The position numbers and the translations under genes are program-made. Below are positions 16,446-25,646 of a stretch of DNA of 64,000 nucleotides, in pieces; the first letter of the stretch is position 1, and the number at the start of each line of letters is the position of its first letter. This DNA comes from Nitratireductor sp. XY-223 (lineage in GTDB: Bacteria; Pseudomonadota; Alphaproteobacteria; Rhizobiales; Rhizobiaceae): assembly GCF_004959855.1 (NCBI RefSeq), contig NZ_SPNT01000003.1, positions 310,001 through 374,000 on the forward strand, in the 5' to 3' direction. Below the pieces are notes generated by a model. It had not been told where the DNA came from. It made no database searches and worked only from the letters and a program-made list of their open reading frames with translations.

Positions 16446-16714
16446 AGGGTCTGTTGAGTATCAGTCTTGTGGCGTCGGCGCAGCCCATTTCGTTGCTGGC
16501 GAGGCGCGAAACGCGCCGTAGTGCAGGCCACTTCAAGCGTTTCGCAACGACGTCCAGCGGCGAAATGGGCTCCGTCCCAAAGGGATTTGACCGGATTTGC
16601 CCACTGACGCCCCCTTCGTCGTTGAATATGCGCTGCATGTCCCGCCTCCTCAGGGAACGACATTGAACAAATCCGCTCAAACCGACACCATAAGACTGAC
16701 ACTCAACAGACCCT
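16446..16714. mobile_element. MITE-like non-autonomous element, 269 bp
   Basis: Bases 16446-16479 and the reverse complement of 16681-16714 agree at 30 of 34 positions (AGGGTCTGTTGAGT.TCAGTC core). Inside, 16482-16514 and 16537-16571 form a second, nested inverted repeat (AGCCCATTTCG ... CGAAATGGGCT outer; GAAACGC ... GCGTTTC inner). No intact transposase frame fits. Ends beginning GGGTCTGTTGA resemble IS5-type ends, which is tentative. No clear target-site duplication. It fills most of the 428-base hemB-RDD gap. Confidence 0.7.
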
Positions 16715-16769
16715 GGATGAGGTGGGGATTGTCGCGCGCCCGTTCAAGGGGCTGCCGTGATTTCGGCGA

Positions 16770-17804
16770 TTATGGTTGACGCAGCAGCTTGGCCGCCTCC
16801 AGTGCGAAATAGGTCAGGATCCCGTCGCAGCCGGCGCGCTTCAAGGCGAGCAGGCTTTCCATCATGGCGCGCTCGCCGTCGAGCCAGCCGTTCTGGGCCG
16901 CGGCCTTGATCATCGAATATTCGCCCGACACCTGGTAGGCGAACGTCGGCATGCCGAAGGTCTCCTTCAGCCGCCAGACGATGTCGAGATAGGGAAGGCC
17001 CGGCTTGACCATCAGCATGTCGGCGCCTTCCTCGACATCGAGCGCCGCGTCGCGGACCGCCTCGTCCGAGTTGGCCGGGTCGATATAGTAGCTGCGCTTG
17101 TCGCCCTTGAGCAGGTCCTGCGTGCCGATCGCCTCGCGATAGGGTCCGTAGAAGCCGGAGGCGTATTTGGTGGCATAGGACATGATGCCGACATCGCTGA
17201 AGCCGGCTTCGTTGAGCGCGTCGCGGATGGCGCCGATCCGCCCGTCCATCATGTCGGACGGGGCGATGATGTCGGCGCCGGCCTCGGCCTGCAGCACCGC
17301 CGCCGCGGCGAGCTGCGCCACCGTCTCGTCATTGACGATGACCCCGTCGCGCAAAATGCCGTCATGCCCGTGGCTGGTGAACGGATCGAGCGCCACGTCC
17401 GTGATGACGCCGATCTCGGGAACCGCCTTCTTGATCGCCCGTGTCGCCTCGTTGATCAGGTTGTCCGGCGCCAGCACGTTCGAACCCGTGTCGTCGCGCA
17501 GCGCAATGTCGATATTCGGGAAGGTCGCGATCGCCGGAATGCCGAGTTCGGCCGCCTGTTCGGCCTTTTTCGCGGCAAGGTCCGGCGTGACGCGCTCAAC
17601 GCCCGGCATCGCCTTTATGTCCTCGCTGCGGTTTTCGCCAGGGATCAGGAAGATCGGCCAGATTAGGTCGTCGACGCTCAGCGTGTTCTCCCGCACCAGG
17701 CGCCGCGTCCAGTCGAAACGCCGGTTGCGGCGCATCCTGCGGCCGCCGGTGATTTCGTCAACGGTCCTGCCGGTCAAAACGGATTTGTCGATTCGACGGT
17801 TCAT
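16770..17804 (-). CDS. hemB: Delta-aminolevulinic acid dehydratase (porphobilinogen synthase)
   Basis: Condenses two 5-aminolevulinate molecules to porphobilinogen in heme synthesis. 344 residues from ATG 17804 (MNRRIDKS). Both Schiff-base lysines are present, in SYATKYASGFYGP and in DMLMVKPGLPYLDIV. The usual zinc-binding cysteine triad is replaced by TDVALDPFTSHGHDG, the aspartate-rich form typical of Mg-dependent alphaproteobacterial enzymes. Divergent from the hydratase-family gene at 17975. The shared 170-bp gap should hold both promoters. Confidence 0.97.
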   Translation of the reverse strand: MNRRIDKSVLTGRTVDEITGGRRMRRNRRFDWTRRLVRENTLSVDDLIWPIFLIPGENRSEDIKAMPGVERVTPDLAAKKAEQAAELGIPAIATFPNIDIALRDDTGSNVLAPDNLINEATRAIKKAVPEIGVITDVALDPFTSHGHDGILRDGVIVNDETVAQLAAAAVLQAEAGADIIAPSDMMDGRIGAIRDALNEAGFSDVGIMSYATKYASGFYGPYREAIGTQDLLKGDKRSYYIDPANSDEAVRDAALDVEEGADMLMVKPGLPYLDIVWRLKETFGMPTFAYQVSGEYSMIKAAAQNGWLDGERAMMESLLALKRAGCDGILTYFALEAAKLLRQP

Positions 17805-17974
17805 GGGTCCAACGCCTGTTGCAATAATTGTCGCTGCGCAGAACACTTATCACGCCGGCCCGCCGCTTTCAAAGCGGCCGAACGGCGGTTGCATGCGGCA
17901 TGCTGATGCGCCTGTGCCATTGACCATTCGCGAGGGTCTGCTTAGAGCATAGAAAATCGCGATCGGGGACGGAA

Positions 17975-19033
17975 ATGACATTTGGCGGCGAAGGCGACAT
18001 CGAATTTGAGGTCCGGGGAAACGCCGGCGTCATAACCATGACCCGGCCGCAAGCACTCAACGCGATCAACGACCGCATGGTGCTGGCCATGGACGCGGCG
18101 CTCGATGCCTGGCGGGCCGATGCGCGTGTCCGCCACATCGTGCTGAAGGGCGAGGGGCGGGCCTTCAGCGCCGGCGGCGACCTGCTGGCGCTCTACGAGA
18201 TGGCCAAGTCCGGCCGCCCCCACTACGATTTCTTCCGCGACGAATACCAGCTCAACGCCCGTCTCGGCGTTTATGAAAAGCCGATCGTCGCGCTGATCGA
18301 CGGCATCGTCATGGGCGGCGGTGTCGGTGTCGCCGTGCACGGCCGCTACCGGGTCATGACCGAGAACGCGGTGTTCGCGATGCCCGAGGTCGGCATCGGC
18401 TTTTTCCCGGATGTCGGCGGCAGTCATTTCCTGCCGCGCCTGCCGAAGAAATTCGGCCTCTATCTCGCCCTGACCGGCGCGCGCATCCGCGCCGGCGATG
18501 CGCTTATCTCGGGCATCGCCACCCATGGCGTTTCGGCGGAAAACCTGGAGGACCTCGAGGAGGCGCTCTGCCAGTCCGGCGATGCCGACGGGGTGTTGGC
18601 GCGTTTCGACGAGCGGCAGTCCCTGCCGGAAGCCAGGCTGGACCATGACGAGATCGAACGCCTGTTTTCTGCCGAATCCGTAGCCGGCATCGTTGCCAAT
18701 CTCGAGAGGGAGCAGGACGGCAGCGAATTGGCGAAGTCGGCGCTTGAAGCCATGCGCACAAAGTCGCCCACTAGCATGTCGGTCGCCTACCGGCAGCTCC
18801 AGGAGGGCGTGAAGCTCGATCTTGCCGACTGCATGCGCATGGAGTTCCGCATCCTGGTCAGGATGCTGCGTGGCCACGAATTCGTCGAGGGCATCCGCGC
18901 CGTCATCGTCGACAAGAGCAACGATCCCACCTGGCATCCGGCGACGCTGGACGAGGTCACCGCCGAGGCGGTGGACGCCTATTTCCAGCCGCTCGGCGAC
19001 GATGAGCTGGCCGCGTTCCCGGACGAGACATGA
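17975..19033 (+). CDS. Enoyl-CoA hydratase/isomerase family protein, 3-hydroxyisobutyryl-CoA hydrolase type
   Basis: A 352-residue crotonase-fold protein. The oxyanion-hole motifs are GRAFSAGGDLLALYEMAK (about 57-73) and DGIVMGGGVGVAVHGRYRV (about 109-127), followed by AMPEVGIGFFPDVGG with the glutamate used by the hydrolase. The extended C-terminal half (EFRILVRMLRGHEFVEGIRA, VDKSNDPTWHPATL) is the ECH_2 extension that marks HIBCH of valine degradation. The last four bases overlap the next gene (ATGA), so the two are cotranslated. Confidence 0.88.
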   Translation: MTFGGEGDIEFEVRGNAGVITMTRPQALNAINDRMVLAMDAALDAWRADARVRHIVLKGEGRAFSAGGDLLALYEMAKSGRPHYDFFRDEYQLNARLGVYEKPIVALIDGIVMGGGVGVAVHGRYRVMTENAVFAMPEVGIGFFPDVGGSHFLPRLPKKFGLYLALTGARIRAGDALISGIATHGVSAENLEDLEEALCQSGDADGVLARFDERQSLPEARLDHDEIERLFSAESVAGIVANLEREQDGSELAKSALEAMRTKSPTSMSVAYRQLQEGVKLDLADCMRMEFRILVRMLRGHEFVEGIRAVIVDKSNDPTWHPATLDEVTAEAVDAYFQPLGDDELAAFPDET

Positions 19034-19455
19034 GCGACATGCGCGAACACGGCGCTCCGCACCAGACGACGGCGGAGCTGGCCTTCGATATCTTTCACCG
19101 GATAATTGCGATCTTTTGCCTGATCGCCGGCCTTCGCTACTGGTCGCTGCTGATCGGCATCGCCGAGGGCGGCGCGTGGCGCTTCGACCTGCTGCCTGTC
19201 CACTGGAAGATAGCCGCGGCAAGCCTTGCCGTGCTATGGCCGGTAGCCGGCATCGGATTGTGGATGATCGTCTCCTGGGGGCCGGTGGTCTGGCTGGTCG
19301 CGGCGACCACCGAGATCATCATGCACGGCGCGTTCCCGGAACTATACGGAAGCAACTGGCTGATCATTGCTTCCCAGGCAACAATTGCGGTGCTTTACGC
19401 CGTGTTTCGGATCGCGATATACTTTGCAAAACGGGTCGACGAACAGGCCGAGTAA
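19030..19455 (+). CDS. Small integral membrane protein (DUF6163-like)
   Basis: A 141-residue protein with about four transmembrane helices (roughly 24-44, 60-80, 84-102, 113-132) and a short charged tail. Recognised features are LAFDIFHRIIAIFCLIAGLR and WSLLIGIAEGG followed by a WGPVVWLVAATTEIIMHGAF stretch. Its size and its place before the LdtR-type regulator match the small DUF6163 proteins of Hyphomicrobiales. Function unknown. ATG overlaps the stop of the hydrolase gene. Confidence 0.75.
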   Translation: MSDMREHGAPHQTTAELAFDIFHRIIAIFCLIAGLRYWSLLIGIAEGGAWRFDLLPVHWKIAAASLAVLWPVAGIGLWMIVSWGPVVWLVAATTEIIMHGAFPELYGSNWLIIASQATIAVLYAVFRIAIYFAKRVDEQAE

Positions 19456-19597
19456 CAAAAAATTCACTTTGAATTCGCGTTTGTTCGAGTAACCTCTTAT
19501 TAATATTGCATTTTAAGTCCAATTTTAGACGTATTCGATAGGGTGTGCCTCAAGGTGGCAGAAAAAAAGCCGCCAAAACGACAGTGAGGCATTAGTG

Positions 19598-20107
19598 ATG
19601 GTAAATAGTATGCGTGCGGACTCTGTGCCGCCGGCACAGGACAGGGACGCGTTGCGTTCGTTGTATATGGAGTGTCTGCAACTGGTGGAGCGGTTGCATC
19701 GCCGGCTGCTGGACGTCATCAAGGATGAATTCGAGCGGAACGGCCGCAGCGACATCAATGCAATACAGGCGCTGCTTCTGTTCAATATCGGAAACGCGGA
19801 ACTGACAGCCGGCGAACTGCGTTCGCGCGGTTACTACCTCGGCTCCAATGTTTCCTACAATCTGAAGAAGCTCGTCGATCTCGGCTTTATCAACCACCAG
19901 CGTTCGCGTGTCGACCGCCGGTCGGTTCGCATCAGCCTGACCGAGAAGGGCAACGAGATCGCCGACATCGTCGCGGGCCTCTACGAGCGTCATATCGGCT
20001 CGATCGAGCAGGTCGGCGGTATCGACGTGGCCGAGTTCCAGCACATGAACAAGGCGCTGCAGCGGCTCGATCGCTTCTGGAACGATCAGATCCTCTATCG
20101 TCTGTAG
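19598..20107 (+). CDS. ldtR: MarR-family transcriptional regulator, LdtR type
   Basis: A 169-residue winged-helix regulator. Core: NAIQALLLFNIGNAELTAGEL, the recognition region SRGYYLGSNVSYNLKKLVDL, and the wing HQRSRVDRRSVRISLTEKG, with helical dimerisation ends. The close match in layout to LdtR of Liberibacter and rhizobia, where it controls an L,D-transpeptidase and osmotic/cell-wall traits (established), is supported by an LdtP-type gene at 22631. ATG 19598 follows GAGG at eight bases; GTG 19595 is an alternative. The upstream 140 bases are AT-rich and promoter-like. Confidence 0.85.
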   Translation: MVNSMRADSVPPAQDRDALRSLYMECLQLVERLHRRLLDVIKDEFERNGRSDINAIQALLLFNIGNAELTAGELRSRGYYLGSNVSYNLKKLVDLGFINHQRSRVDRRSVRISLTEKGNEIADIVAGLYERHIGSIEQVGGIDVAEFQHMNKALQRLDRFWNDQILYRL

Positions 20108-20275
20108 GTCGCTCGACGGCCTCCGGACCACTGCCTTAGCGCACCGCCGGCATTTGCCTTGCCGGCGGTCGCTGACGTTCCGGTTAGCATCTCCCTTCCA
20201 TCCGCATCCGGCGCGCATTGACCCTTGCGCGCCATTGTGATCCGCTATCCGCCTCAACAGGAGGCGGGCACGGTT

Positions 20276-21268
20276 ATGGATGCGACTTTTCCGGTTTTCG
20301 ATCTTGGCGCCTTCGAGGCCGCCGATACCGGCGACAAGGCCGAAATGGGCCGGCGGGTCGACCGGATATGTCGCGAGACCGGGTTTCTGGCAATCGCCAA
20401 TCACGGCGTGCCGCAGAACGTCATTTCCGGCGTGTGGAACGCCGCCACCGATTTTTTCGATCTTCCCGCGGACATAAAGCAGCGCGCGAAAGCGCCCTAT
20501 GACGGCTATCCTTACGGCTATCTCGGGCCTGAACTGGAGGCGCTCGCCAAGTCGCGCGGCGTGGACACGCCGCCCGACCTGAAGGAGAGCTTCAATGGCG
20601 GGCCGTCTGCGCCGCCGCCCGGCATGGACGATCCCGAGGCTCTGGAATTCTGCTACGCCGAGACCATCTGGCCGGACGCGCCGGAGGACTTTGTTGCCCG
20701 CTGGACCGCCTACTACAGGTCCATGGAGGATCTGGCGGCAAGGATCATGCGCCTCTTTGCCGTGGCGCTGGAACTGCCGGAGACCCATTTCAATCCGTTC
20801 ATCGATGCTCCGATCAGCGCGCTGCGGGCGCTGAACTATCCGCGGCAGACGACGGCGCCGCAACCGGGCCAGTTGCGCGCCGGCGCGCACACCGACTACG
20901 GCAGCCTGACCGTCCTCTTACCGCAGGAGGGCTCGCGCGGGCTGGAGATCCAGGCGCCGGACGGAAGCTGGCTGCCGGTCCCGCCGGTTCCCGGCGCCTT
21001 CGTCATCAATATCGGTGACCTGATGGCGCGCTGGACAAACGACCGCTGGGTTTCGACCCTGCACCGGGTGGTCAACCCGCCGCCGGAGGAGGGCGGTATG
21101 GACCGGCGCCAGAGCCTGGCGTTCTTCCACCAGCCGAACTGGCACGCCCGGATCGAGTGCCTGCCGTCATGCCTCGCCGCGGGCGAGACGCCGAAATACG
21201 AGCCAGTGCTGTCGGGGCCTTATCTGATGGCCAAGTTCAGGGCGACGACCGTTCCGGCCGCATCATGA
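20276..21268 (+). CDS. 2-oxoglutarate/Fe(II)-dependent oxygenase, isopenicillin-N-synthase-like
   Basis: A 330-residue enzyme of the DIOX_N plus 2OG-FeII_Oxy architecture. N-terminal domain: FPVFDLGAFE and CRETGFLAIANHGVP. The iron triad is H205, D207 (GAHTDYGSLTVL) and H263 (TLHRVVNP). The 2-oxoglutarate RxS motif is R278-S280 (RQS). Complete, so likely active, with substrate unknown. ATG 20276 follows AGGAGG. It stands between ldtR and the convergent saccharopine-dehydrogenase-like gene, and a link to cell-wall work is not shown. Confidence 0.88.
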   Translation: MDATFPVFDLGAFEAADTGDKAEMGRRVDRICRETGFLAIANHGVPQNVISGVWNAATDFFDLPADIKQRAKAPYDGYPYGYLGPELEALAKSRGVDTPPDLKESFNGGPSAPPPGMDDPEALEFCYAETIWPDAPEDFVARWTAYYRSMEDLAARIMRLFAVALELPETHFNPFIDAPISALRALNYPRQTTAPQPGQLRAGAHTDYGSLTVLLPQEGSRGLEIQAPDGSWLPVPPVPGAFVINIGDLMARWTNDRWVSTLHRVVNPPPEEGGMDRRQSLAFFHQPNWHARIECLPSCLAAGETPKYEPVLSGPYLMAKFRATTVPAAS

Positions 21269-21271
21269 CGC

Positions 21272-22339
21272 TCACGCCGCAGCGGCCGATCGCAGCTTTT
21301 CTTCAAAGACCGCCTTTGCCGCCTGCCATTCCTCGCCGCCGTCAAAACCGTTGAGCAAAGGCGCGAACTGGCGGGAGAAATCCTCCGAGGCTTCCAGCGG
21401 CACCAGCGAGGGCAGGTTGTCGATGGCTGTCAGTTCGACGGTCCGACCCGAGCCGTTGCGGCCGATGTCGATGAAGGGCTGCTGCCAGGATGTCGGCGCA
21501 TCGTAGACCGGCAGGGGGTTGTAGTCGCTGAGTGGATCGCACGACACGTCGGAGATCGTCGCAAGCCGGGTGCCGGGTCGGCCTAGATCCGCCCTTTCAA
21601 GCAGCAGCAGGCCGGGCCCCGTCATCAGCACGCAGTTGACCAGCAGGTCGTGCGACAGGAGGGCGTTGCGGCCGAGATCGGCGGTTTCCTCCTTGTCCCA
21701 TTCGGTGACGGGACAGCCGGCGATCTTCAGCGCATCGGTGGCGCCGGTCCCCGAGCGGCCCTTTGCGCCGATGACAATGCAGCGGGGCAGGACGGGGGCG
21801 CTTTCCGCCAGCCTTCGGATTTCGGCGACCACGGCTTCGCGCCCGGCAAAGCTCTTCAGCGGGAGGGACGGTTCGTCGCGGCCCTGTTCGCGCGCCAGAT
21901 GCCGCCACAGCGCCAGCGCCGCGCCCATCCAGCCCGCCCAGTAGCCGAACGCGGCAGCGCGGCGGCCCTGGCCGTCGACCAGGAACTCGATATCGTAAAG
22001 AGTGCCGCCGCCCTTGCGAAAGCGTTCCATCTCGTCGCGCCAGCCGAACTGGTCCTTGTAGATATGGGCAAAGTGGATCATCCGGTTGGAAAGCGCCGGC
22101 GGATCGGGTGGCAGTTCCTTCAGCCCGAGGATGACGGTGTCCGGATCGGCGTGCGTCCAGCTTCCCGCAGCGGCGATCTCGCAGCCCGCGTTTCGATAGT
22201 CCGAATCGGAAAAGACGCGTTTTTCGCTCGTTTCCACCGAAATCCGCCAGCCGGAGCGGATCAGGCTTTCGGCATCGGCCGGCGTGACCGGCGTTCTTCG
22301 CTCGCTGTCGCGCGCTTCGTCGCGCAAATGCAGGTGCAT
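21272..22339 (-). CDS. Saccharopine dehydrogenase-like protein (NAD+, L-lysine-forming type)
   Basis: A 355-residue protein of the AlaDH/PNT N-terminal superfamily, LYS1-like. Recognisable segments are the N-terminal RDEARDSERRTPVTPADAES, then VILGLKELPPD, HFAHIYKDQFGW, GGTLYDIEFLVD and AAFGYWAGWMGAALAL, and a dinucleotide region CIVIGAKGRSGTGATDALK. Fungal LYS1 makes lysine from saccharopine. Bacterial homologues may run in the degradative or another direction, so the role is open. Convergent with the 2OG oxygenase gene (3 bp apart). Start ATG 22339. Confidence 0.82.
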   Translation of the reverse strand: MHLHLRDEARDSERRTPVTPADAESLIRSGWRISVETSEKRVFSDSDYRNAGCEIAAAGSWTHADPDTVILGLKELPPDPPALSNRMIHFAHIYKDQFGWRDEMERFRKGGGTLYDIEFLVDGQGRRAAAFGYWAGWMGAALALWRHLAREQGRDEPSLPLKSFAGREAVVAEIRRLAESAPVLPRCIVIGAKGRSGTGATDALKIAGCPVTEWDKEETADLGRNALLSHDLLVNCVLMTGPGLLLLERADLGRPGTRLATISDVSCDPLSDYNPLPVYDAPTSWQQPFIDIGRNGSGRTVELTAIDNLPSLVPLEASEDFSRQFAPLLNGFDGGEEWQAAKAVFEEKLRSAAAA

Positions 22340-22630
22340 GTTCGGCTCCGCTGTCCTATATCACGCATCACGGGCCGTCTTGGCGGCCTGTGATGCCTGC
22401 TCTATGGATCATAGCGAACAGAATGTTAACCATGAATTGGCCATATTAATGTGAAAATCGACGACGTGAGACACGGAACGGACCGACGCGATCCGGACGT
22501 GAATTGTGGGGACTCGCAAAAACGTGAGAATTGTTTCGGGGACTGGCTGTTATAGTTGTGTTTCAACAGGATGGGCGACATTCGGCGAGACAACACGACC
22601 TGAACAGAAGTGGCTTGACGGTAATAGCTG

Positions 22631-23911
22631 ATGGCAAAGAAGAAATACTCTGAACCGGTTTCTCGGCGGGCCTTCCTTGGAAGCGCCGTTGCAGCGGGTG
22701 CTGCCGTGGCCGCGGGCGCCGCATCTGCCCAGACCCTGACGCAGACGACGATCGAGAGCATCATCAACGCGCCGCGCCGTGGCACGTGGGACGACCAGTT
22801 CGACGCCCAGGCCTCACGCAATGCCGAAAAGGTCAATTCGCGCGTTCCGGTGCTGAGCGCCGACACCGTCAACTATGTCGAGACAGCGATCGCCAGCTAC
22901 CAGGATATCGTCTACCGGGGCGGCTGGCCGGTTGTCCCGTCATCCAAGAAGCTCAGGCTCGGTGTCGACGATCCGTCCGTTTCGACGCTCCGCCAGCGCT
23001 TGATCATATCCGGTGACCTGGCCGAATCGGCCGGAACCTCGACCGCGTTCGATTCCTACGTCGATGGCGCGGTGAAGCGCTTCCAGGCCCGCCACGGCCT
23101 TCCCGTCGACGGCGTTCTCGGCCGCTATTCCTACGCGGCGCTCAATGTTTCGGCGGCGGTTCGCCTTGGCCAGCTCGAGACCAACCTGGTCCGGCTGCGG
23201 TCCATGTCCGGCTATCTCGGCGACCGCTATGTGATGGTCAACATTCCCGCCGCCCAGATCGAGGCGGTGGAATGGAACAAGGTGGCGCTGCGCCACACGG
23301 CCATTGTCGGCAAGATCAGCCGGCAGACGCCGATCCTCAATTCGAAGATCCACGAGGTGATCCTCAATCCCTATTGGACGGCGCCGCGCTCGATCATTGA
23401 AAAAGACATCATGCCGCTGATGCGCAAGGACCCGACCTACCTGACGCGCAACTCCATCCGGCTCTTCGACGGCAAGGGCGACGAGGTCGATCCGCAGACC
23501 ATCGACTGGAATGCGGAAGAGGCGCCCAAGCTGATGTTCCGGCAGGATCCCGGCAAGATCAACGCCATGTCCTCGACCAAGATCAACTTCCACAACCCGC
23601 ATGCCGTCTACATGCACGACACGCCGCAGCAGAGCCTGTTCGGCAAGCTGCTTCGCTTCGAGAGCTCCGGTTGCGTCCGGGTCCAGAATGTCCGCGATCT
23701 ATCGACCTGGCTGTTGCGCGACACAGCCGGCTGGGATAGGCAGACCATGGAGCAGGTGATCGCCAGCGGCGTCAGCACGCCGATTGAACTCGCCGAGCCG
23801 GTGCCGGTCTATTTCACCTACATCACCGCCTGGTCGACGGCCGACCGCGTCGTGCAGTTCCGCGACGACATCTATCGCAGGGACGGCGTCGAGGAACTGG
23901 CGCTTCAATAG
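22631..23911 (+). CDS. ldtP: L,D-transpeptidase with peptidoglycan-binding domain, LdtP type
   Basis: A 426-residue exported enzyme that makes or edits 3-3 cross-links or attaches proteins to peptidoglycan. The N-terminus has a Tat-like signal (SRRAFLGSAVAAG, cleavage near residue 34). A PG_binding_1 domain is near 115-172 (VDGAVKRFQARHGLPVDGVL). The YkuD catalytic domain has its histidine region at HNPHAVYMHDTP and nucleophile C348 in ESSGCVRVQN. A C-terminal tail of about 78 residues is usual for the LdtP group. The gene lies 2.5 kb from ldtR and was probably under its control originally. The 291-base upstream gap carries its promoter and nothing else I recognise. Confidence 0.9.
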   Translation: MAKKKYSEPVSRRAFLGSAVAAGAAVAAGAASAQTLTQTTIESIINAPRRGTWDDQFDAQASRNAEKVNSRVPVLSADTVNYVETAIASYQDIVYRGGWPVVPSSKKLRLGVDDPSVSTLRQRLIISGDLAESAGTSTAFDSYVDGAVKRFQARHGLPVDGVLGRYSYAALNVSAAVRLGQLETNLVRLRSMSGYLGDRYVMVNIPAAQIEAVEWNKVALRHTAIVGKISRQTPILNSKIHEVILNPYWTAPRSIIEKDIMPLMRKDPTYLTRNSIRLFDGKGDEVDPQTIDWNAEEAPKLMFRQDPGKINAMSSTKINFHNPHAVYMHDTPQQSLFGKLLRFESSGCVRVQNVRDLSTWLLRDTAGWDRQTMEQVIASGVSTPIELAEPVPVYFTYITAWSTADRVVQFRDDIYRRDGVEELALQ

Positions 23912-23915
23912 TCCG

Positions 23916-23950
23916 AAACGGGCCTGAGCCGCCCGTTTGGCGCGTTTTTT
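23916..23950 (+). terminator. Probable rho-independent terminator after ldtP
   Basis: Perfect 8-bp stem AAACGGGC / GCCCGTTT with a 7-base loop, followed after GGCGCG by a run of six T. The T-run is a little far from the stem. Confidence 0.55.
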
Positions 23951-24070
23951 GCCGCAAACAGTGTTGTTTGAGTACGCTGTCGAGGGATAACCGGCGCCGA
24001 GCCTTGTTTAATTTCCGCCGCAGCATTATGACACGCCCGTGGCCGCGCTGACGTATTGACCAAGGCCCGG

Positions 24071-24111
24071 TCCGGTATGTCCGGAACAAAGCGCCAGCTT
24101 CGAGGAAGCTG
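24071..24111 (+). ncRNA. Two tandem hairpins in the glyA leader
   Basis: TCCGG-tatgt-CCGGA (24071-24085) and CAGCTTC-gag-GAAGCTG (24095-24111), ten bases apart and 24 bases before the glyA start. Could be a leader RNA structure. Not matched to a known riboswitch class. Confidence 0.35.
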
Positions 24112-24134
24112 CCCCTATGCAGGATTGACGATCT

Positions 24135-25448
24135 ATGTCCGACCCAATTGCCACCATGGACCGTCCGGCGGACGCGTTCTTCAAGAACTCCCTTAGCGAA
24201 TCCGATTCAGCCATTTTCGGCGCCATCCAGAAGGAACTTGGAAGGCAGCGGCAGGAAATCGAACTGATCGCCTCCGAGAACATCGTCTCGCGCGCCGTGC
24301 TCGAGGCGCAGGGCTCGATCATGACCAACAAATACGCCGAAGGCTATCCGGGGCGGCGCTACTATGGCGGATGTCAGTATGTCGACATTGCCGAGCAACT
24401 GGCGATCGATCGGGTCACGGAGCTGTTTAGCTGCGAGTTCGCCAACGTGCAGCCCAATTCCGGCAGCCAGGCCAACCAATCGGTCATGCTGGCGCTCGCC
24501 AAGCCCGGCGACACGGTGCTCGGCATGAGCCTCGATGCCGGTGGCCACCTGACCCACGGCGCACGGCCCAACATGTCCGGAAAATGGTTCAACGCCGTCC
24601 AGTACGGTGTTGTCGCCGAGACCGGCATCATCGACTACGATCAGGTCGAGGCGCTGGCCCACGAGCACAAGCCGGCCATCATCATTGCCGGCGGCTCGGC
24701 TTATTCGCGCAATATCGACTTCGCGCGCTTCCGCGCCATCGCCGACCAGGTCGGCGCCTGGTTCTGGGTCGACATGGCGCATTTTGCCGGCCTCGTCGCC
24801 GGCGGCGTCAATCCGAGCCCGTTCCCGCACGCCCACGTGGTCACCTCGACGACGCACAAGACATTGCGCGGCCCGCGCAGCGGGCTGGTGCTCACCAACG
24901 ATCCGGATATCGCCAAGAAGATCAACTCCGCCGTTTTCCCCGGCCTGCAGGGCGGCCCGCTGATGCATGTCATAGCCGCCAAGGCCGTCGCATTCGGCGA
25001 GGCGCTGACACCGGAATTCTCTGCATACGCAGCCCAAGTCGTTGAAAATGCGAAAGTTCTTGCGTCGACTCTGGTCGAAGGCGGTCTCGAAATCGTCTCC
25101 GGCGGCACCGACACCCATCTGATCCTTGTCGACCTGCGCCCGAAGGGCCTGACCGGCAACGTGACGGAAGCGGCACTCGAGCGCGCCTTCATCACCTGCA
25201 ACAAGAACGGCGTTCCGAATGATCCGGAAAAACCGACGATCACCTCGGGCGTCCGCCTCGGAACGCCGGCCGCCACGACGCGCGGCTTCGGGCCGGCGGA
25301 GTTCCGCGAAGTCGGCAAGCTGATCATCGAGGTCCTCGACGGCCTTCGCGCGGCCGGCTCTGCGGAGGAGAATGCCGCGGTCGAGCAGGCGGTGAAAAAG
25401 AAGGTCATCGCGCTCACCGACCGCTTCCCGATTTATCCGGGTCTGTAG
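24135..25448 (+). CDS. glyA: Serine hydroxymethyltransferase
   Basis: PLP enzyme that interconverts serine and glycine and loads one carbon onto tetrahydrofolate. 437 residues, normal length. The N-terminal family signature is complete ([16 protein letters not shown], then [16 protein letters not shown]). The Schiff-base lysine is K242 in [14 protein letters not shown]. The C-terminal folate-side region reads [16 protein letters not shown] and [15 protein letters not shown]. It begins the conserved glyA-nrdR-ribD run, but a strong terminator separates it from nrdR. Confidence 0.98.
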   Translation: MSDPIATMDRPADAFFKNSLSESDSAIFGAIQKELGRQRQEIELIASENIVSRAVLEAQGSIMTNKYAEGYPGRRYYGGCQYVDIAEQLAIDRVTELFSCEFANVQPNSGSQANQSVMLALAKPGDTVLGMSLDAGGHLTHGARPNMSGKWFNAVQYGVVAETGIIDYDQVEALAHEHKPAIIIAGGSAYSRNIDFARFRAIADQVGAWFWVDMAHFAGLVAGGVNPSPFPHAHVVTSTTHKTLRGPRSGLVLTNDPDIAKKINSAVFPGLQGGPLMHVIAAKAVAFGEALTPEFSAYAAQVVENAKVLASTLVEGGLEIVSGGTDTHLILVDLRPKGLTGNVTEAALERAFITCNKNGVPNDPEKPTITSGVRLGTPAATTRGFGPAEFREVGKLIIEVLDGLRAAGSAEENAAVEQAVKKKVIALTDRFPIYPGL

Positions 25449-25471
25449 CCGGTCCCGCGTCAGTTCGCGTG

Positions 25472-25503
25472 CCCGGCGAAGCACGGCTTCGCCGGGTTTT
25501 TTT
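25472..25503 (+). terminator. Rho-independent terminator after glyA
   Basis: Perfect 11-bp GC-rich stem (CCCGGCGAAGC / GCTTCGCCGGG) with loop ACG, followed at once by a run of seven T. 24 bases after the glyA stop. Confidence 0.92.
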
Positions 25504-25646
25504 CTTACACCGAGACCTTTTCCCGCGCCTTTTTTGCAACGCCGTTTCCATGCCGTAAACGGTTCTGCTATGAAGATTCGCACTTGCCGGGCTGGTTCGG
25601 GCCGGCCCTAGAGCAAAAACCGAATAATCAGCGGCTGCGGGGTCTT

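Noticed and set aside
16444-16680. Transposase-like short frame inside the MITE-like element
   Set aside because: It is only 78 codons, lies across the hairpin, and shows no DDE or other catalytic pattern.
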